This document shows, one piece after another, positions 54,465 through 63,879 of a stretch of DNA of 64,000 nt. The notes under the pieces are model-generated. The model was not told the origin of the DNA and did no database searches. It saw only the letters and a program-made list of their open reading frames with translations. Made by a program: the position numbers and the translations under genes. Origin of the DNA: Cellvibrio mixtus subsp. mixtus J3-8. Its GTDB lineage: Bacteria; Pseudomonadota; Gammaproteobacteria; Pseudomonadales; Cellvibrionaceae. Numbering within the stretch: the stretch's first letter is position 1; each line of letters begins with the position of its first letter. The stretch covers positions 749,843-813,842 of the forward strand of contig NZ_KN266207.1 of assembly GCF_000766945.1 (NCBI RefSeq). Reading direction: 5' to 3'.

Positions 54465-55958
54465 ATGACTACACCCATTAAAAAAATCGTAATTGCCGGT
54501 GGGGGAACTGCAGGCTGGATGGCTGCTGCCACTGTTTCACATCACCTTGGATCGGTATTGGATATACGGTTGATTGAGTCGGAAGAAATTGGAACGGTGG
54601 GCGTTGGTGAGGCAACTGTTCCGCCTATGCAGGCATTCCATAAGTTATTAAATATTGATGAGCAGGAATTTTTGCGGGCTACCCAAGGCACGTTCAAATT
54701 GGGAATCAATTTTGAAAACTGGGGGCAAAAGGGCGATCAATATATCCATTCCTTCGGAATAACTGGCAAAGAATTGTGGATGGCCGATTTTGTTCACTTT
54801 TGGTTAAAAGCAAAGGGAATGGGGTTGGAAAATGATTACGGGGATTTTTGTTTTGAATTACAAGCGGCTCGAATGGGAAAGTTTGCGATCACGGAAAATC
54901 CGCGCACTAATTATGCTTATCATTTTAATGCATCGCTCTATGCAAAATTTTTGCGCAAATACAGTGAGGCTCGTGGTGTAAAGCGCACTGAAGGCAAGAT
55001 TGTCGAGGTTGCAACGCACAATGAAAATGGCTTTATTAAAAGCGTGACCCTGGCATCAGGCGAAGTGGTGGACGGGGATTTCTTTATTGATTGTACCGGC
55101 TTTCGCGGTTTGTTGATCGAGCAAACCCTGCGCACGGGTTATGAAGATTGGTCGCACTGGTTACTGAACGATAGTGCAATTGCAGCACAAACTAAAAACC
55201 CGTTGCCCGCATTGCCATACACTCGCGCTGTTGCGTATCAAGCAGGGTGGCAGTGGCATATTCCGTTACAAAGTCGTATCGGTACCGGTTTTGTCTATTG
55301 CAGTAAATATATTTCTGATGAAGAAGCCAGAAAAACATTTTTCGATAACTTGCCGGGCGAATTAATTAATGAGCCCCATGTATTGAAGTTTAAAACTGGC
55401 CGCCGCAAACAGAGCTGGAACAAAAATTGTGTTGCGCTGGGTTTATCGAGCGGATTTATTGAACCGTTGGAATCTACCAGTATTCATTTGATTATGAACA
55501 GCGCGCTGCGACTGGTGAGATTTTTCCCCAGCAACGGCATTAAAGAATCCAATGTGGCTGAATACAATGAGCAAACAAAAACCGAGATCGAGCGTATTCG
55601 TGATTTTGTGATATTGCATTATAAGGCAACTATACGGGACGACACGCCATATTGGCGTTATTGCAGGGATATGGATGTACCGGATACGCTCGCTCATCGC
55701 ATTAAACTATTCAGGGAAACGGCGATAGCCTATAAAGCGGAGGGTGAAATTTTCCAGCTGGATTCCTGGTCACAGGTTATGATCGGGCAACGAATAATTC
55801 CTGAGGATTATCACCAATATGTTGATGCAATGAATCATCAGGATCTGTGCAAATATATGCAGGATTTTTCGGCCGATATCAAAAGGCGCGCAATGAAATT
55901 ACCCAGTCATGAAGATTTTGTACAGCAGTATTGCGCGGAAGATCAAATGCAAATGTAA
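54465..55958 (+). CDS. Flavin-dependent (tryptophan-type) halogenase
   Basis: This 497-residue FADH2-dependent enzyme has the FAD-binding IAGGGTAGWMAA at the N-terminus, W262-x-W264-x-I266-P267 (the halogenase WxWxIP motif), the candidate catalytic lysine K78 in GTFKLGI and glutamate E336 in EPLESTSIHL. All key sites are therefore present. No flavin reductase or peptide cluster adjoins it, though the OYE gene downstream is a flavin enzyme. In related polysaccharide degraders such genes often occur near TonB receptors. The substrate need not be free tryptophan. Confidence 0.93.
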   Translation: MTTPIKKIVIAGGGTAGWMAAATVSHHLGSVLDIRLIESEEIGTVGVGEATVPPMQAFHKLLNIDEQEFLRATQGTFKLGINFENWGQKGDQYIHSFGITGKELWMADFVHFWLKAKGMGLENDYGDFCFELQAARMGKFAITENPRTNYAYHFNASLYAKFLRKYSEARGVKRTEGKIVEVATHNENGFIKSVTLASGEVVDGDFFIDCTGFRGLLIEQTLRTGYEDWSHWLLNDSAIAAQTKNPLPALPYTRAVAYQAGWQWHIPLQSRIGTGFVYCSKYISDEEARKTFFDNLPGELINEPHVLKFKTGRRKQSWNKNCVALGLSSGFIEPLESTSIHLIMNSALRLVRFFPSNGIKESNVAEYNEQTKTEIERIRDFVILHYKATIRDDTPYWRYCRDMDVPDTLAHRIKLFRETAIAYKAEGEIFQLDSWSQVMIGQRIIPEDYHQYVDAMNHQDLCKYMQDFSADIKRRAMKLPSHEDFVQQYCAEDQMQM

Positions 55959-56093
55959 TACCCGTTTCAGTTAGCCCGGGGTAATTGTTCCTAAACCCGG
56001 GTGGTAGGCGGTGATGGCAATTGACCTGATGTTAATCCTTGTGCAGCCAAAGTAGAAAGACTGCATAAAATTATCGTTGATAACAAACACAAT

Positions 56094-56126
56094 AAAAAAC
56101 TGCGGGCGTTCAGCCAGCAGTTTTTT
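56094..56126. terminator. Bidirectional terminator between halogenase and OYE genes
   Basis: AAAAAACTGC/GCAGTTTTTT stem with a GC-rich inner loop, serving the two convergent genes. Confidence 0.8.
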
Positions 56127-56149
56127 GTGCATCACCTTAACCAGGTCAA

Positions 56150-57244
56150 TCAGGTTCTGTAACGCTCAAGCCAATGCGCATAAGGCGCAGGTAATACCCA
56201 GGCTGGCTTCTCAACACCCAGTTCGCGCGCGGCGAGATAAGGCCAATGCGGATTTGCCAGATGCGGGCGGCCAATCATTACCAAATCCAATTGTTTATTG
56301 GCGACGGCTGCTTCTGCTAATGCGGGTGTACTAAAACCCCATGCCGATGACACCGGCAAGCCGGTTGCGTTGCGAACTTTTTCTGCGATGGGCGCAAGAA
56401 ATGCAGGTGCCCAGGGGATGTTGGCATCTGGCGTGGAGAAGCCAATGCTCACGCTCAACATATCAAGGCCGTTAGCGCGGAATTGTTTTACCAGCTCAAT
56501 GGATTCAGCGAGTGTTTCTTCATCGCGGCCATCGTACTCAATAACACCAAAGCGCGCCGTTAGCGGCAGATTTGCTGGCCATACACTGCGTGCAGCGGCA
56601 AGTGTTTCCAATAAAAAACGGCTGCGGTTTTCAAGGCTGCCGCCGTATTCGTCGGTGCGTTTATTAGCGTGTTTGGAGAAAAAACTTTGCGCTAAATAAC
56701 CGTGGGCAAAATGCAATTCCAACCATTCAAATCCGGCTTCGCGAGCGCGGCGTGCGGCGGCGGAGAAATCGGCACACACACGTTTGATATCGATGATGCT
56801 CATTTCACGTGGGGTTTTATCCAAATCACCACCAAAGGCAACGGCAGACGGAGAAATAGTTTCCCAGCCGCGCGGATCACCCGCAGGAATATGGTCATCA
56901 CCTTCCCATGGACGATTGGCACTGGCTTTGCGACCCGCATGGGCGATCTGGATTCCTGGAACGGCGCCCGCTTTTTTAATGGCACTGGCAATTTGTTTAA
57001 GACCTTCGATGTGCTCATCACTCCACAACCCTAAACAACCGGGGGAGATGCGGCCATCGGGCGATACCGCGGTAGCTTCCACAATCACCACACCAGCACC
57101 ACCGCGTGCAATGCTGCTGTAATGCGCAAGGTGCCAGTCGTTACTGAAACCGTCGGTAGCCATGTATTGGCACATTGGTGGCACGGCAATGCGATTGCGT
57201 AATTCAACATCCTTTAATTTGAAGCGGGTAAAGAGTTCTGACAT
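56150..57244 (-). CDS. Old yellow enzyme family NADH:flavin oxidoreductase (YqjM-like)
   Basis: This 364-residue FMN enzyme reduces activated C=C bonds. It has the YqjM-class N-terminus LRNRIAVPPMCQYMATDGF (with the redox-tuning Cys), GIQIAHAGRKAS (active-site His and substrate Gln region), LELHFAHGYLAQSFFS and the C-terminal LVMIGRPHLANPHWP. Its regulator is probably the LysR protein encoded just upstream in the same direction. Physiological substrate unknown. Confidence 0.93.
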   Translation of the reverse strand: MSELFTRFKLKDVELRNRIAVPPMCQYMATDGFSNDWHLAHYSSIARGGAGVVIVEATAVSPDGRISPGCLGLWSDEHIEGLKQIASAIKKAGAVPGIQIAHAGRKASANRPWEGDDHIPAGDPRGWETISPSAVAFGGDLDKTPREMSIIDIKRVCADFSAAARRAREAGFEWLELHFAHGYLAQSFFSKHANKRTDEYGGSLENRSRFLLETLAAARSVWPANLPLTARFGVIEYDGRDEETLAESIELVKQFRANGLDMLSVSIGFSTPDANIPWAPAFLAPIAEKVRNATGLPVSSAWGFSTPALAEAAVANKQLDLVMIGRPHLANPHWPYLAARELGVEKPAWVLPAPYAHWLERYRT

Positions 57245-57424
57245 GTAAGTCTCCAGAGGAAAACGGCTTTTACTACATTCGTAGATTCGTAGATTCGTGG
57301 AATGCAGAGTAACCGCTCTTCTGGTATATAAATATTTCTATTTTCTTATGGTTGCCATCATGAAATTTTATATCAGGGGATTGGCAGTGAACTCCTGCGG
57401 CAATGCATGCAAGAAGAGAAGCGC

Positions 57425-58324
57425 TTAATCGGTAATAAATAATTCAAACAACAGATCGCGCACCCAGCGGTGTGCGGGGTCTTTGTGGGTTCGCTCATGC
57501 CAGGCAGCAATCAGGGCGAAGCCTTCAACGGGCAGGGGAGTTTCCTGCATCACCAATCCATCAAGGTGCTCAACCAAGCGCTTGGGGACAACAGCAATTA
57601 AATCGCTGGCGCGGACAATATTGGTCATCACCAAAAAGGATTTCACGGAAAGCATCACTTGCCGCTCGCGCCCGATTTTTTCCAGCGCCTCATCCGTAGC
57701 GCCGCTAAAACAACCACCGTTATAGGAAAACAGTGCATGCTCAAGACCGCAAAATTCGTCGAGCGATAGCGGTGCTTTTGCGGCGGGATGTCCATCGCGC
57801 ATCACACAGACATATTCTTCGTCGAACAAACGGCGTGCGTGTAAATTGGGCGGACTATTTTGCGGGCTAAGCAAAACCAATTCGATATCGCCACGCTCAA
57901 GTTGTGCATGCAATTGCAAGTTTTCAATGGGCAATAATGCCACCCGAATATTCGGCGCGCGCTTTTTGAGTTCCAGCACAAATGGAACTGCCACTGCTTG
58001 CAAAGCGTAATCGGTGGCCGCAATGGATAACGTCATCCGCGCTGTGAACGGATCAAACTCAGCAGGCGTCAGCAGCATCGCAATTTCGGCCAATACCTGT
58101 TTAACCGGCCCGGCCAATTCAAGCGCGCGCTGGGTGGGAACAATCCCGCGCTGCGAGCGCACAAAAAGGGGGTCGTTAAAACTTTCCCGCAACCGCGTCA
58201 ACATTCCACTCATCGCGGGTTGTGTCAGCGAAAGCCGCTCCGCTGCGCGCGTCACGCTGCGTTCATCCAATAAGGCATCAAGTGCTTTCAACAAATTTAA
58301 ATCGATATTTTTGATGTCGCGCAT
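57425..58324 (-). CDS. LysR family transcriptional regulator
   Basis: A 299-residue regulator with an N-terminal winged helix-turn-helix (about 5-64, LNLLKALDALLDERSVTRAA, LSLTQPAMSGMLTRLRE) and a periplasmic-binding-like sensor domain. ATG 58324 begins at the conserved MRDIKNIDLNLL, behind GGAG; the frame extends 20 codons further. It lies upstream of, and codirectional with, the OYE gene, separated by 180 bases, and may control it. Inducer unknown. Confidence 0.92.
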   Translation of the reverse strand: MRDIKNIDLNLLKALDALLDERSVTRAAERLSLTQPAMSGMLTRLRESFNDPLFVRSQRGIVPTQRALELAGPVKQVLAEIAMLLTPAEFDPFTARMTLSIAATDYALQAVAVPFVLELKKRAPNIRVALLPIENLQLHAQLERGDIELVLLSPQNSPPNLHARRLFDEEYVCVMRDGHPAAKAPLSLDEFCGLEHALFSYNGGCFSGATDEALEKIGRERQVMLSVKSFLVMTNIVRASDLIAVVPKRLVEHLDGLVMQETPLPVEGFALIAAWHERTHKDPAHRWVRDLLFELFITD

Positions 58325-58412
58325 TATGTTCAAACTCCGCGAATAGGTGTTGCCAGTATGCACCACTTGCACTGCTGGTTTCACCAGACCTCATGTAATT
58401 ACCATTGGCAGT

Positions 58413-58537
58413 TTAGTTGTGGAGTAGGGAAGATTGAATTTCGAAAACCTCTTCAGGAGCGATTACACCGCGCAATTTGGGTAATCGTTGCTCAATTATG
58501 TTGAAACCAAATTTTTCAAAGAAGGGCTGTACTGTGA
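58413..58537 (-). pseudogene. GNAT acetyltransferase C-terminal fragment
   Basis: The minus strand encodes TVQPFFEKFGFNIIEQRLPK followed by LRGVIAPEEVFEIQSS and a stop. This is the conserved end of a GNAT enzyme (FFEKFGF corresponds to the family FYExxGF). No start or N-terminal two-thirds is present; the sequence changes at the edge of the repeat copy. It is not related closely to the intact GNAT at 52271. Confidence 0.6.
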
Positions 58538-58545
58538 GTTAGGCG

Positions 58546-58845
58546 CTGGCGAAAATATCAGTGTCTTACAAAAATACAAATAGGCTATTCATCATCCTTT
58601 TTATGAACAACTGTCTGAAACAAATCCCACGCATCCGATAGCAGCAGATGAGCCGCTTGGCATATAGCAGGGGGGAGTTATCAGGTGAGTCTTGAATATT
58701 CATGCAGGCGATTAAGAATAAAACCTCGCCGGTGCCGGAATTGCTTGAGAGAAGTTTGAACGGTTGCGGATGGCCGCAACGAGGCGTACTTTAGCTTATG
58801 CGGTTGTGCAAATTCAAGCTCAAACAAAAAGGCTTAAACGCAAAT
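58546..58845 (-). pseudogene. Decayed right copy of the 93-residue gene and its upstream region
   Basis: Against the left copy this one has an in-frame internal deletion (VLFL joins IACM), a frameshift after IQDSPDNS, and loss of the N-terminus together with the whole structured leader. The promoter-side part, with TAAAGTACGCC and TTGCACAACCGC on the minus strand, is kept. It therefore marks a former duplication. Confidence 0.7.
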
Positions 58846-58861
58846 AACGTTTAAGCCTTTT
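58827..58861 (-). terminator. Terminator of the haem/HEAT lipoprotein gene
   Basis: A perfect 14-base stem AAAAGGCTTAAACG/CGTTTAAGCCTTTT with a 7-base loop, 39 bases after the stop codon of the leftward gene. Confidence 0.85.
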
Positions 58862-58899
58862 ATTGGGGAAGGTACAAAAAAGTGGAGCTAACTTAAAAA

Positions 58900-61800
58900 T
58901 TAATGCCCCTCATGAACCTCTTCTTTCAGTGTGGAAAGGTAAGCAACCAGATCCCGTAATTCAGCTTTGGTTAAACCCAATCCCATCGGCGGCATTGGCG
59001 AAATTCCACCGAATTCCAGTTTCTCGATATTACTGCGCTGGATCGTTTGCGCTTTATTATTGGCTGTGACTGTGACATCGTTTTTGGTTTCTGCATCAAA
59101 CGAACCTTCAATCCGCTCACCAGTTTTCAACACGACTGTTACTCGACCAAAACCGGGGGCGATACGTGCAGCAGGTGCAACCAGTGCTTCTACCATTTGC
59201 TCCGGAGTGATGCGTGTGGCGATGGTGGTTAAATCCGGACCCACTTTATTACCGCGCGATCCCACCATATGGCAACGTACACATTGTGTTGAGTTGCTGT
59301 AGCGGAAGAGGGCAACGCCTTTTTCTGCATCGCCGCCATAAATCGCTTCGCGATAGGTATCGAGCGGATTATTTTTGTCTTTCTTGCCTTCATAATCCGC
59401 GAGTAATTGTTTTAACTCGGGCGAGCCAATTTGTTCTGCGGCAGTTACTAATTCCAGCTGAACTTGCGGTGCAATTTTTCCTTCAATTAATTGCGTCATT
59501 TGCTCGCGGAAAACAGCTTCGGCTTCCGGTGCTTTTAGGTTGGCGAGTGAGAGCAAGGCAGCTTGTTGTTCAAAGGCGGTGCCGTTTTTAATTAATAAGC
59601 TATGCATCTCTACTACTTGCGCTACGGGCATATTTAATTCCGGGACCAATGCCAGGCCAGCCATACGCACAGATTGTTCTTTATCTCTTAACGCGGTAAA
59701 TACCAAATCGCCAATTTTTTGGTGATTGAATTTTTTCAGAGTGTGTAATGCAGCAATACGCACATTTGCATCTTTGTCTGATCTGAGCATTGCAATCAAT
59801 TGTGAGTTTGCATCTTGCAGTGTTAATTCGCCTAACGCGGCGATAGTTGCTTTGCGTACCTCGCTGCTATTATCGCCCAACAATTGTTTGTAACCGGTTT
59901 TCAATGCATCAATAGCTTCTGATTTTGGATGAGATAGTGGACCGCGATAAACACCGCTTACCCGATCATAAACGGAACCATTTGCCCAAACTGAAACAGC
60001 CTGGATGGCCTCTGCACGCAAGTTACCGGAAATTTTTGGTTGTTGCGCAAAACGAATCAAGCGCGCGGCATTTTCTTCACTATCATCGGCATAGACGTTG
60101 GCATTAATAGTGCGACGCAACAGTGCTTCATTGGTGAAAGCGGGTTTATCCAGCAGCGCGGCGAGCGCGGGCAGGGCATCCTTCACCAATTCATCATCGC
60201 TAATTGAACGCGCTGCGTTGGTAACTACGTATTCGCTTTTATCGGTGAGGAATTTTGCGAGCAGCGGGCTGGTTAGTTTTTTCAATGCGACAACGGCAGC
60301 AATCCGCACGGCTTCCGATGAATGCGTGGAGAGTTCACCCAATACTTTTTGATCGCCAATGCGTGCTAATGCGATAGCACCCGCCTGGCGCAGGTAAACA
60401 TCGTTATCCTCGTTGGCTTCCAGCATTTTGATGATGGGTTGAGTGGCTTCTTTAGCACTCATTCTTCCCAATGCTTGTGTTGCATAGAGTTGCACACGCG
60501 GGTTTTTATCGGCGAGCAAAAGTATCAGTTGATCAATTCCGGCAGCCATTTTGGCATCGCCCAACACTTTAGCGGATTGCGCGCGAATTTCTGCATCGCT
60601 GTCTTGCAATAAATTAATCAACACGGCATTACCCGCAGGGTTCTTGCGCAGGATTTGCCCCAAACCCCAGATTGCATGGATGCGTGCTAATTGGTGTGGC
60701 GATGTAACGGCGACTTCTTGCAGTGTTTTAACCTGATGCTGTTCTGCCAACACAAATTGTGCTTTCTGGCGTACACGCATATCGGCGTGATTTAACAGGG
60801 CAACCAATTGTTCCGTTGTGCGCGCACGTAAATCGTCGCCGAGTATTTTTTTGGTTTCGTCGCGCTCGGGGTTGCTACCATCAACGGTATCCATTTTCCA
60901 TACGCGGCCTTTTTGTTTTAAGCCCCAGCCTTCAATCCAGTCACTAAAATACAGTGCGCCATCAGGACCGAAATCCAGGCCGGTGGCGAGCACACCGCGC
61001 ATCATATTTTCATCGCTGGCCAATTCAAACGATGCACCGTTGGGTTTTAAGGTAAATGCATTAATACCGGCGCGTGTTGCAGAGCCGACAAATTCGACGA
61101 CGAAGAAATGGTCTTTCCATTTATCACTTAAACCCGTGCCGGGATGATAGGTCATACCGGTTGGGCCCGCATGATAAGGTGCTACCGGTGGTAATACGTG
61201 CGCAGCCTGGTCTTTAAAGCGCGGCTTGTAATAATCTTCATCCATCCAGATTTTGTAGCTGTTATTTTTGGGATCTTTGTATTTTCCCAACTGCCAGTTG
61301 GTTCGCCAGCCAGTGTCAGAACCTTCGATCAAATGCACAACGCGCTCGTATTCACCAACGTGATCGCCATCGTTATCCACGCTGATAAAGTTACCATATT
61401 TATCAAATGCAAATTCATAAATATTGCGCAAGCCTGCGGCAAATACTTCAAAGTTAGTGCCATCAATTTCGCTGCGAACAATCACTCCTTGATTGGGATA
61501 ATGCCATTGGGTGCCATATTGATCGGTAACACTGGTGCCGATATCACCCATACTGTAATAGAGCATTCCATCGGGCCCGAGTGTTGCGCCGGAAAGGCCG
61601 TGGCCGCTGAATCCAATGTGCACACCAAAACCGTTAGCGAGTGAGGTTTGTGCATCCAGGTAACCATCGCCGTTGGTATCTTTTAACCGCCAGAAGTCCG
61701 GGGCGATGTTAATAAATAATTCATCAAGCAGATCGTGATAGAACAATCCGCCAATCACATCGGTTACTTCATTGTGAAAATCATTAATCGCTGTTTGTGC

Positions 61801-62385
61801 GAGATCCGCTTTACCTGAACCTTGTGTATCCTCGAGGCGGATTACTTTTTCGGTCATTACTGCCAGATCGCGCCAATCGTGGCTACCATCGTTATTGCGG
61901 TCCGGAATTTTTTCATTTTGTGCACTTTTTTCCGGTGCGAGTTCGGTGTGTAAAAATGTGCGTCGGTCTTCAATCGTTGAAAAAGTCATCGATGCATTTT
62001 CCCATTCGGGAACGCTGCGAATATCGAATTCGGAATTGTTGCTGCGCTGGGTAATGCCAGCCCAAACACGGCCTTTGTCATCTACGTGGATTGCAACTGT
62101 ATCGCCCAACATTTTTTCTGATGCCCACAACTCGGTTTTAAGGCCTTCGGCAGTAGTGATGGGAACTTGTTGTTCAATCGCTTGTGCATCGGCCTTTGCT
62201 TCGTCGGGTGTGAGGCGGATAATTTCAATGGCGATGCTGCTCGAGGATGAACTGACACTGGCAGCAGTCGATGCTTCAGGAGCCGGTGCAGTTTTTTCCC
62301 CACATGCGCCCAAAAATAAAAACGCAATGACAATTGGAGAAAGTGCAAAACGGGAAAAGTAAGGGCGTATCGGGGCTGGGGTCAT
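58900..62385 (-). CDS. Giant lipoprotein: sugar-dehydrogenase-like propeller, HEAT repeats and cytochrome c
   Basis: This 1161-residue protein has lipobox LGAC (about residues 25-28) and a Ser-rich linker. A glucose/sorbosone-dehydrogenase-like beta-propeller (about 75-500) has LRNIYEFAFDKYGNFISVDN and DGALYFSDWIEGWG. HEAT-like repeats (about 510-985, with SAKVLGDAKMAAGIDQL) follow, and a C-terminal cytochrome c (about 1010-1155) has haem motif CVRCH near 1034 and distal methionine candidates in PMPPMGLGL. The layout matches PVC-type haem-binding proteins thought to oxidise sugars. It is monocistronic, probably periplasmic-facing. Confidence 0.85.
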   Translation of the reverse strand: MTPAPIRPYFSRFALSPIVIAFLFLGACGEKTAPAPEASTAASVSSSSSSIAIEIIRLTPDEAKADAQAIEQQVPITTAEGLKTELWASEKMLGDTVAIHVDDKGRVWAGITQRSNNSEFDIRSVPEWENASMTFSTIEDRRTFLHTELAPEKSAQNEKIPDRNNDGSHDWRDLAVMTEKVIRLEDTQGSGKADLAQTAINDFHNEVTDVIGGLFYHDLLDELFINIAPDFWRLKDTNGDGYLDAQTSLANGFGVHIGFSGHGLSGATLGPDGMLYYSMGDIGTSVTDQYGTQWHYPNQGVIVRSEIDGTNFEVFAAGLRNIYEFAFDKYGNFISVDNDGDHVGEYERVVHLIEGSDTGWRTNWQLGKYKDPKNNSYKIWMDEDYYKPRFKDQAAHVLPPVAPYHAGPTGMTYHPGTGLSDKWKDHFFVVEFVGSATRAGINAFTLKPNGASFELASDENMMRGVLATGLDFGPDGALYFSDWIEGWGLKQKGRVWKMDTVDGSNPERDETKKILGDDLRARTTEQLVALLNHADMRVRQKAQFVLAEQHQVKTLQEVAVTSPHQLARIHAIWGLGQILRKNPAGNAVLINLLQDSDAEIRAQSAKVLGDAKMAAGIDQLILLLADKNPRVQLYATQALGRMSAKEATQPIIKMLEANEDNDVYLRQAGAIALARIGDQKVLGELSTHSSEAVRIAAVVALKKLTSPLLAKFLTDKSEYVVTNAARSISDDELVKDALPALAALLDKPAFTNEALLRRTINANVYADDSEENAARLIRFAQQPKISGNLRAEAIQAVSVWANGSVYDRVSGVYRGPLSHPKSEAIDALKTGYKQLLGDNSSEVRKATIAALGELTLQDANSQLIAMLRSDKDANVRIAALHTLKKFNHQKIGDLVFTALRDKEQSVRMAGLALVPELNMPVAQVVEMHSLLIKNGTAFEQQAALLSLANLKAPEAEAVFREQMTQLIEGKIAPQVQLELVTAAEQIGSPELKQLLADYEGKKDKNNPLDTYREAIYGGDAEKGVALFRYSNSTQCVRCHMVGSRGNKVGPDLTTIATRITPEQMVEALVAPAARIAPGFGRVTVVLKTGERIEGSFDAETKNDVTVTANNKAQTIQRSNIEKLEFGGISPMPPMGLGLTKAELRDLVAYLSTLKEEVHEGH

Positions 62386-62535
62386 GGTCTGCTCACAACG
62401 ATTATGATTATTAGCGGCGCAATGCCTACTTATGGTCGTTGTGAATTATAGGGGAATAGTCATGCTCCAGCGCCAGGATTGACGCTGCTGAACATTTATT
62501 AACACTTGCACTGGACAATCCTTGTCCGGCCTGGA

Positions 62536-63879
62536 TTAAACAGGAATTCCGTTGGGGATTTCACTGACTTTTCTGGCTTGTGTACCGTCAGGTGCGGCAT
62601 AGAGATCTGCTTGTGCACCGAGTTGGTCGCGCACACGGATCATGGAAAACATTCCACCCATTTCCAATTTTCCGTAACGACCTTCACCCATCATCATCGG
62701 TAAGGTATTTTCCGGGCCGGGCATATGGCCCATATCGGTGTGCTCCTGATGTTCCGCCATTCCGCTTTCACCCATTGCCATATAATTCGGCAACACTTTA
62801 TTCAGTTGCGCTTCCGGTTGTTTTACGCCGAGCATATTAGGCACGCCGTGACCCATGGCATTCATGGTGTGATGGCTCATATGGCAATGAAAAACCCAAT
62901 CGCCGGGAACCGCTGTAAATTCAATATCGCGTGTTTGGCCGACACCGACAATTTCTGTGACTTCCTTGCGCCATTGGTTTTGCGGCCAGCGGCCTCCATC
63001 GGAACCGGTAACTTCAAATTGCACACCGTGCAAATGCATCGGGTGATTCCACATCGATAAATTACCAATGCGGATGCGCACGCGTTCACCCGTTTGTGCA
63101 ACCATGGACTCAATGGCCGGAAATACTTTGCTATTCATTGTCCACAAATCAAATTCCGTCATCACGCTCGGGTCCGGCCGATAAGTTCCCGGATGGACCG
63201 CCCAGTTGTGCAACAACACGGCATAATCGCGATCAATAGTTGGCGTCAAGGGCTCTTTGGGATGGATAATAAACATGCCCATCATTCCCATCGCCATTTG
63301 CACCATTTCATCCGCGTGCGGGTGATACATGTGTGTGCCATGTTGCTGCAAGGTAAATTCGTACACAAATGTTTCGCCGGGTTTTATTGGTGGTTGCGTT
63401 AAACCGGTGACGCCATCCATTCCCCAGGGCAATAAAATCCCATGCCAGTGAATGCTCGTATGTTCAGGTAATTTATTGGTGACATAAATGCGCACATGAT
63501 CGCCTTCAACTGCCTCAATCGTTGGCCCGGGAGTGGTGCCATTGTAACCCCAGGCTTTTATTTTGGTTCCTGTGGCAAATTCGTGTTCGATTTCTTCTGC
63601 AATCAAATGAAATTCTTTTACGCCGTCATTCAACCGATAGGGCAGGGTTCGTCCGTTGGGCGTGATAACAGGTAAGTAACCTTGCTCTGTACGTATCGGT
63701 TTTTCGGTACTAACGGCAGGAATATTTTTAGTGGTTTTAACTACTTTTTTGGCATTGTGTTGATGATGCGAATGATCGGACGTTTGATGCGAACTGTGAT
63801 CCTGCTGTGCACGCAACGGCAAACTGGCCGCGACCAAACCAACCGCGCTACCTACCAATAAATTGCGACGATTAATCAT
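62536..63879 (-). CDS. Tat-exported multicopper oxidase (CopA-like)
   Basis: This 447-residue periplasmic copper oxidase is probably for Cu(I) detoxification. The twin-arginine signal NRRNLLVGSAVGLVAA starts at the chosen ATG 63879 behind AGGAG. A His-rich stretch (SHHQHN) follows. Copper ligands are visible in SIHWHGILLPWGMDG, HGTHMYHPHADEM, NHPMHLHGVQF and VFHCHMSHH. A Met/His-rich tail has MAEHQEHTDMGHM. The start overlaps the end of the upstream gene by eight bases, showing an operon. Confidence 0.92.
   Translation of the reverse strand: MINRRNLLVGSAVGLVAASLPLRAQQDHSSHQTSDHSHHQHNAKKVVKTTKNIPAVSTEKPIRTEQGYLPVITPNGRTLPYRLNDGVKEFHLIAEEIEHEFATGTKIKAWGYNGTTPGPTIEAVEGDHVRIYVTNKLPEHTSIHWHGILLPWGMDGVTGLTQPPIKPGETFVYEFTLQQHGTHMYHPHADEMVQMAMGMMGMFIIHPKEPLTPTIDRDYAVLLHNWAVHPGTYRPDPSVMTEFDLWTMNSKVFPAIESMVAQTGERVRIRIGNLSMWNHPMHLHGVQFEVTGSDGGRWPQNQWRKEVTEIVGVGQTRDIEFTAVPGDWVFHCHMSHHTMNAMGHGVPNMLGVKQPEAQLNKVLPNYMAMGESGMAEHQEHTDMGHMPGPENTLPMMMGEGRYGKLEMGGMFSMIRVRDQLGAQADLYAAPDGTQARKVSEIPNGIPV

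Larger units (their letters stand above)
58325..58899. other. Gene-remnant region right of the LysR gene
   Basis: This holds no intact gene. It contains a GNAT C-terminal fragment (58413-58537), the decayed right repeat copy (about 58546-58845) and the terminator of the large haem lipoprotein gene. Confidence 0.65.

Noticed and set aside
57279..57300. GTAGATTC tandem repeat upstream of the OYE gene as an operator
   Set aside because: Too short and not palindromic in the T-N11-A manner expected for LysR binding; likely slippage.
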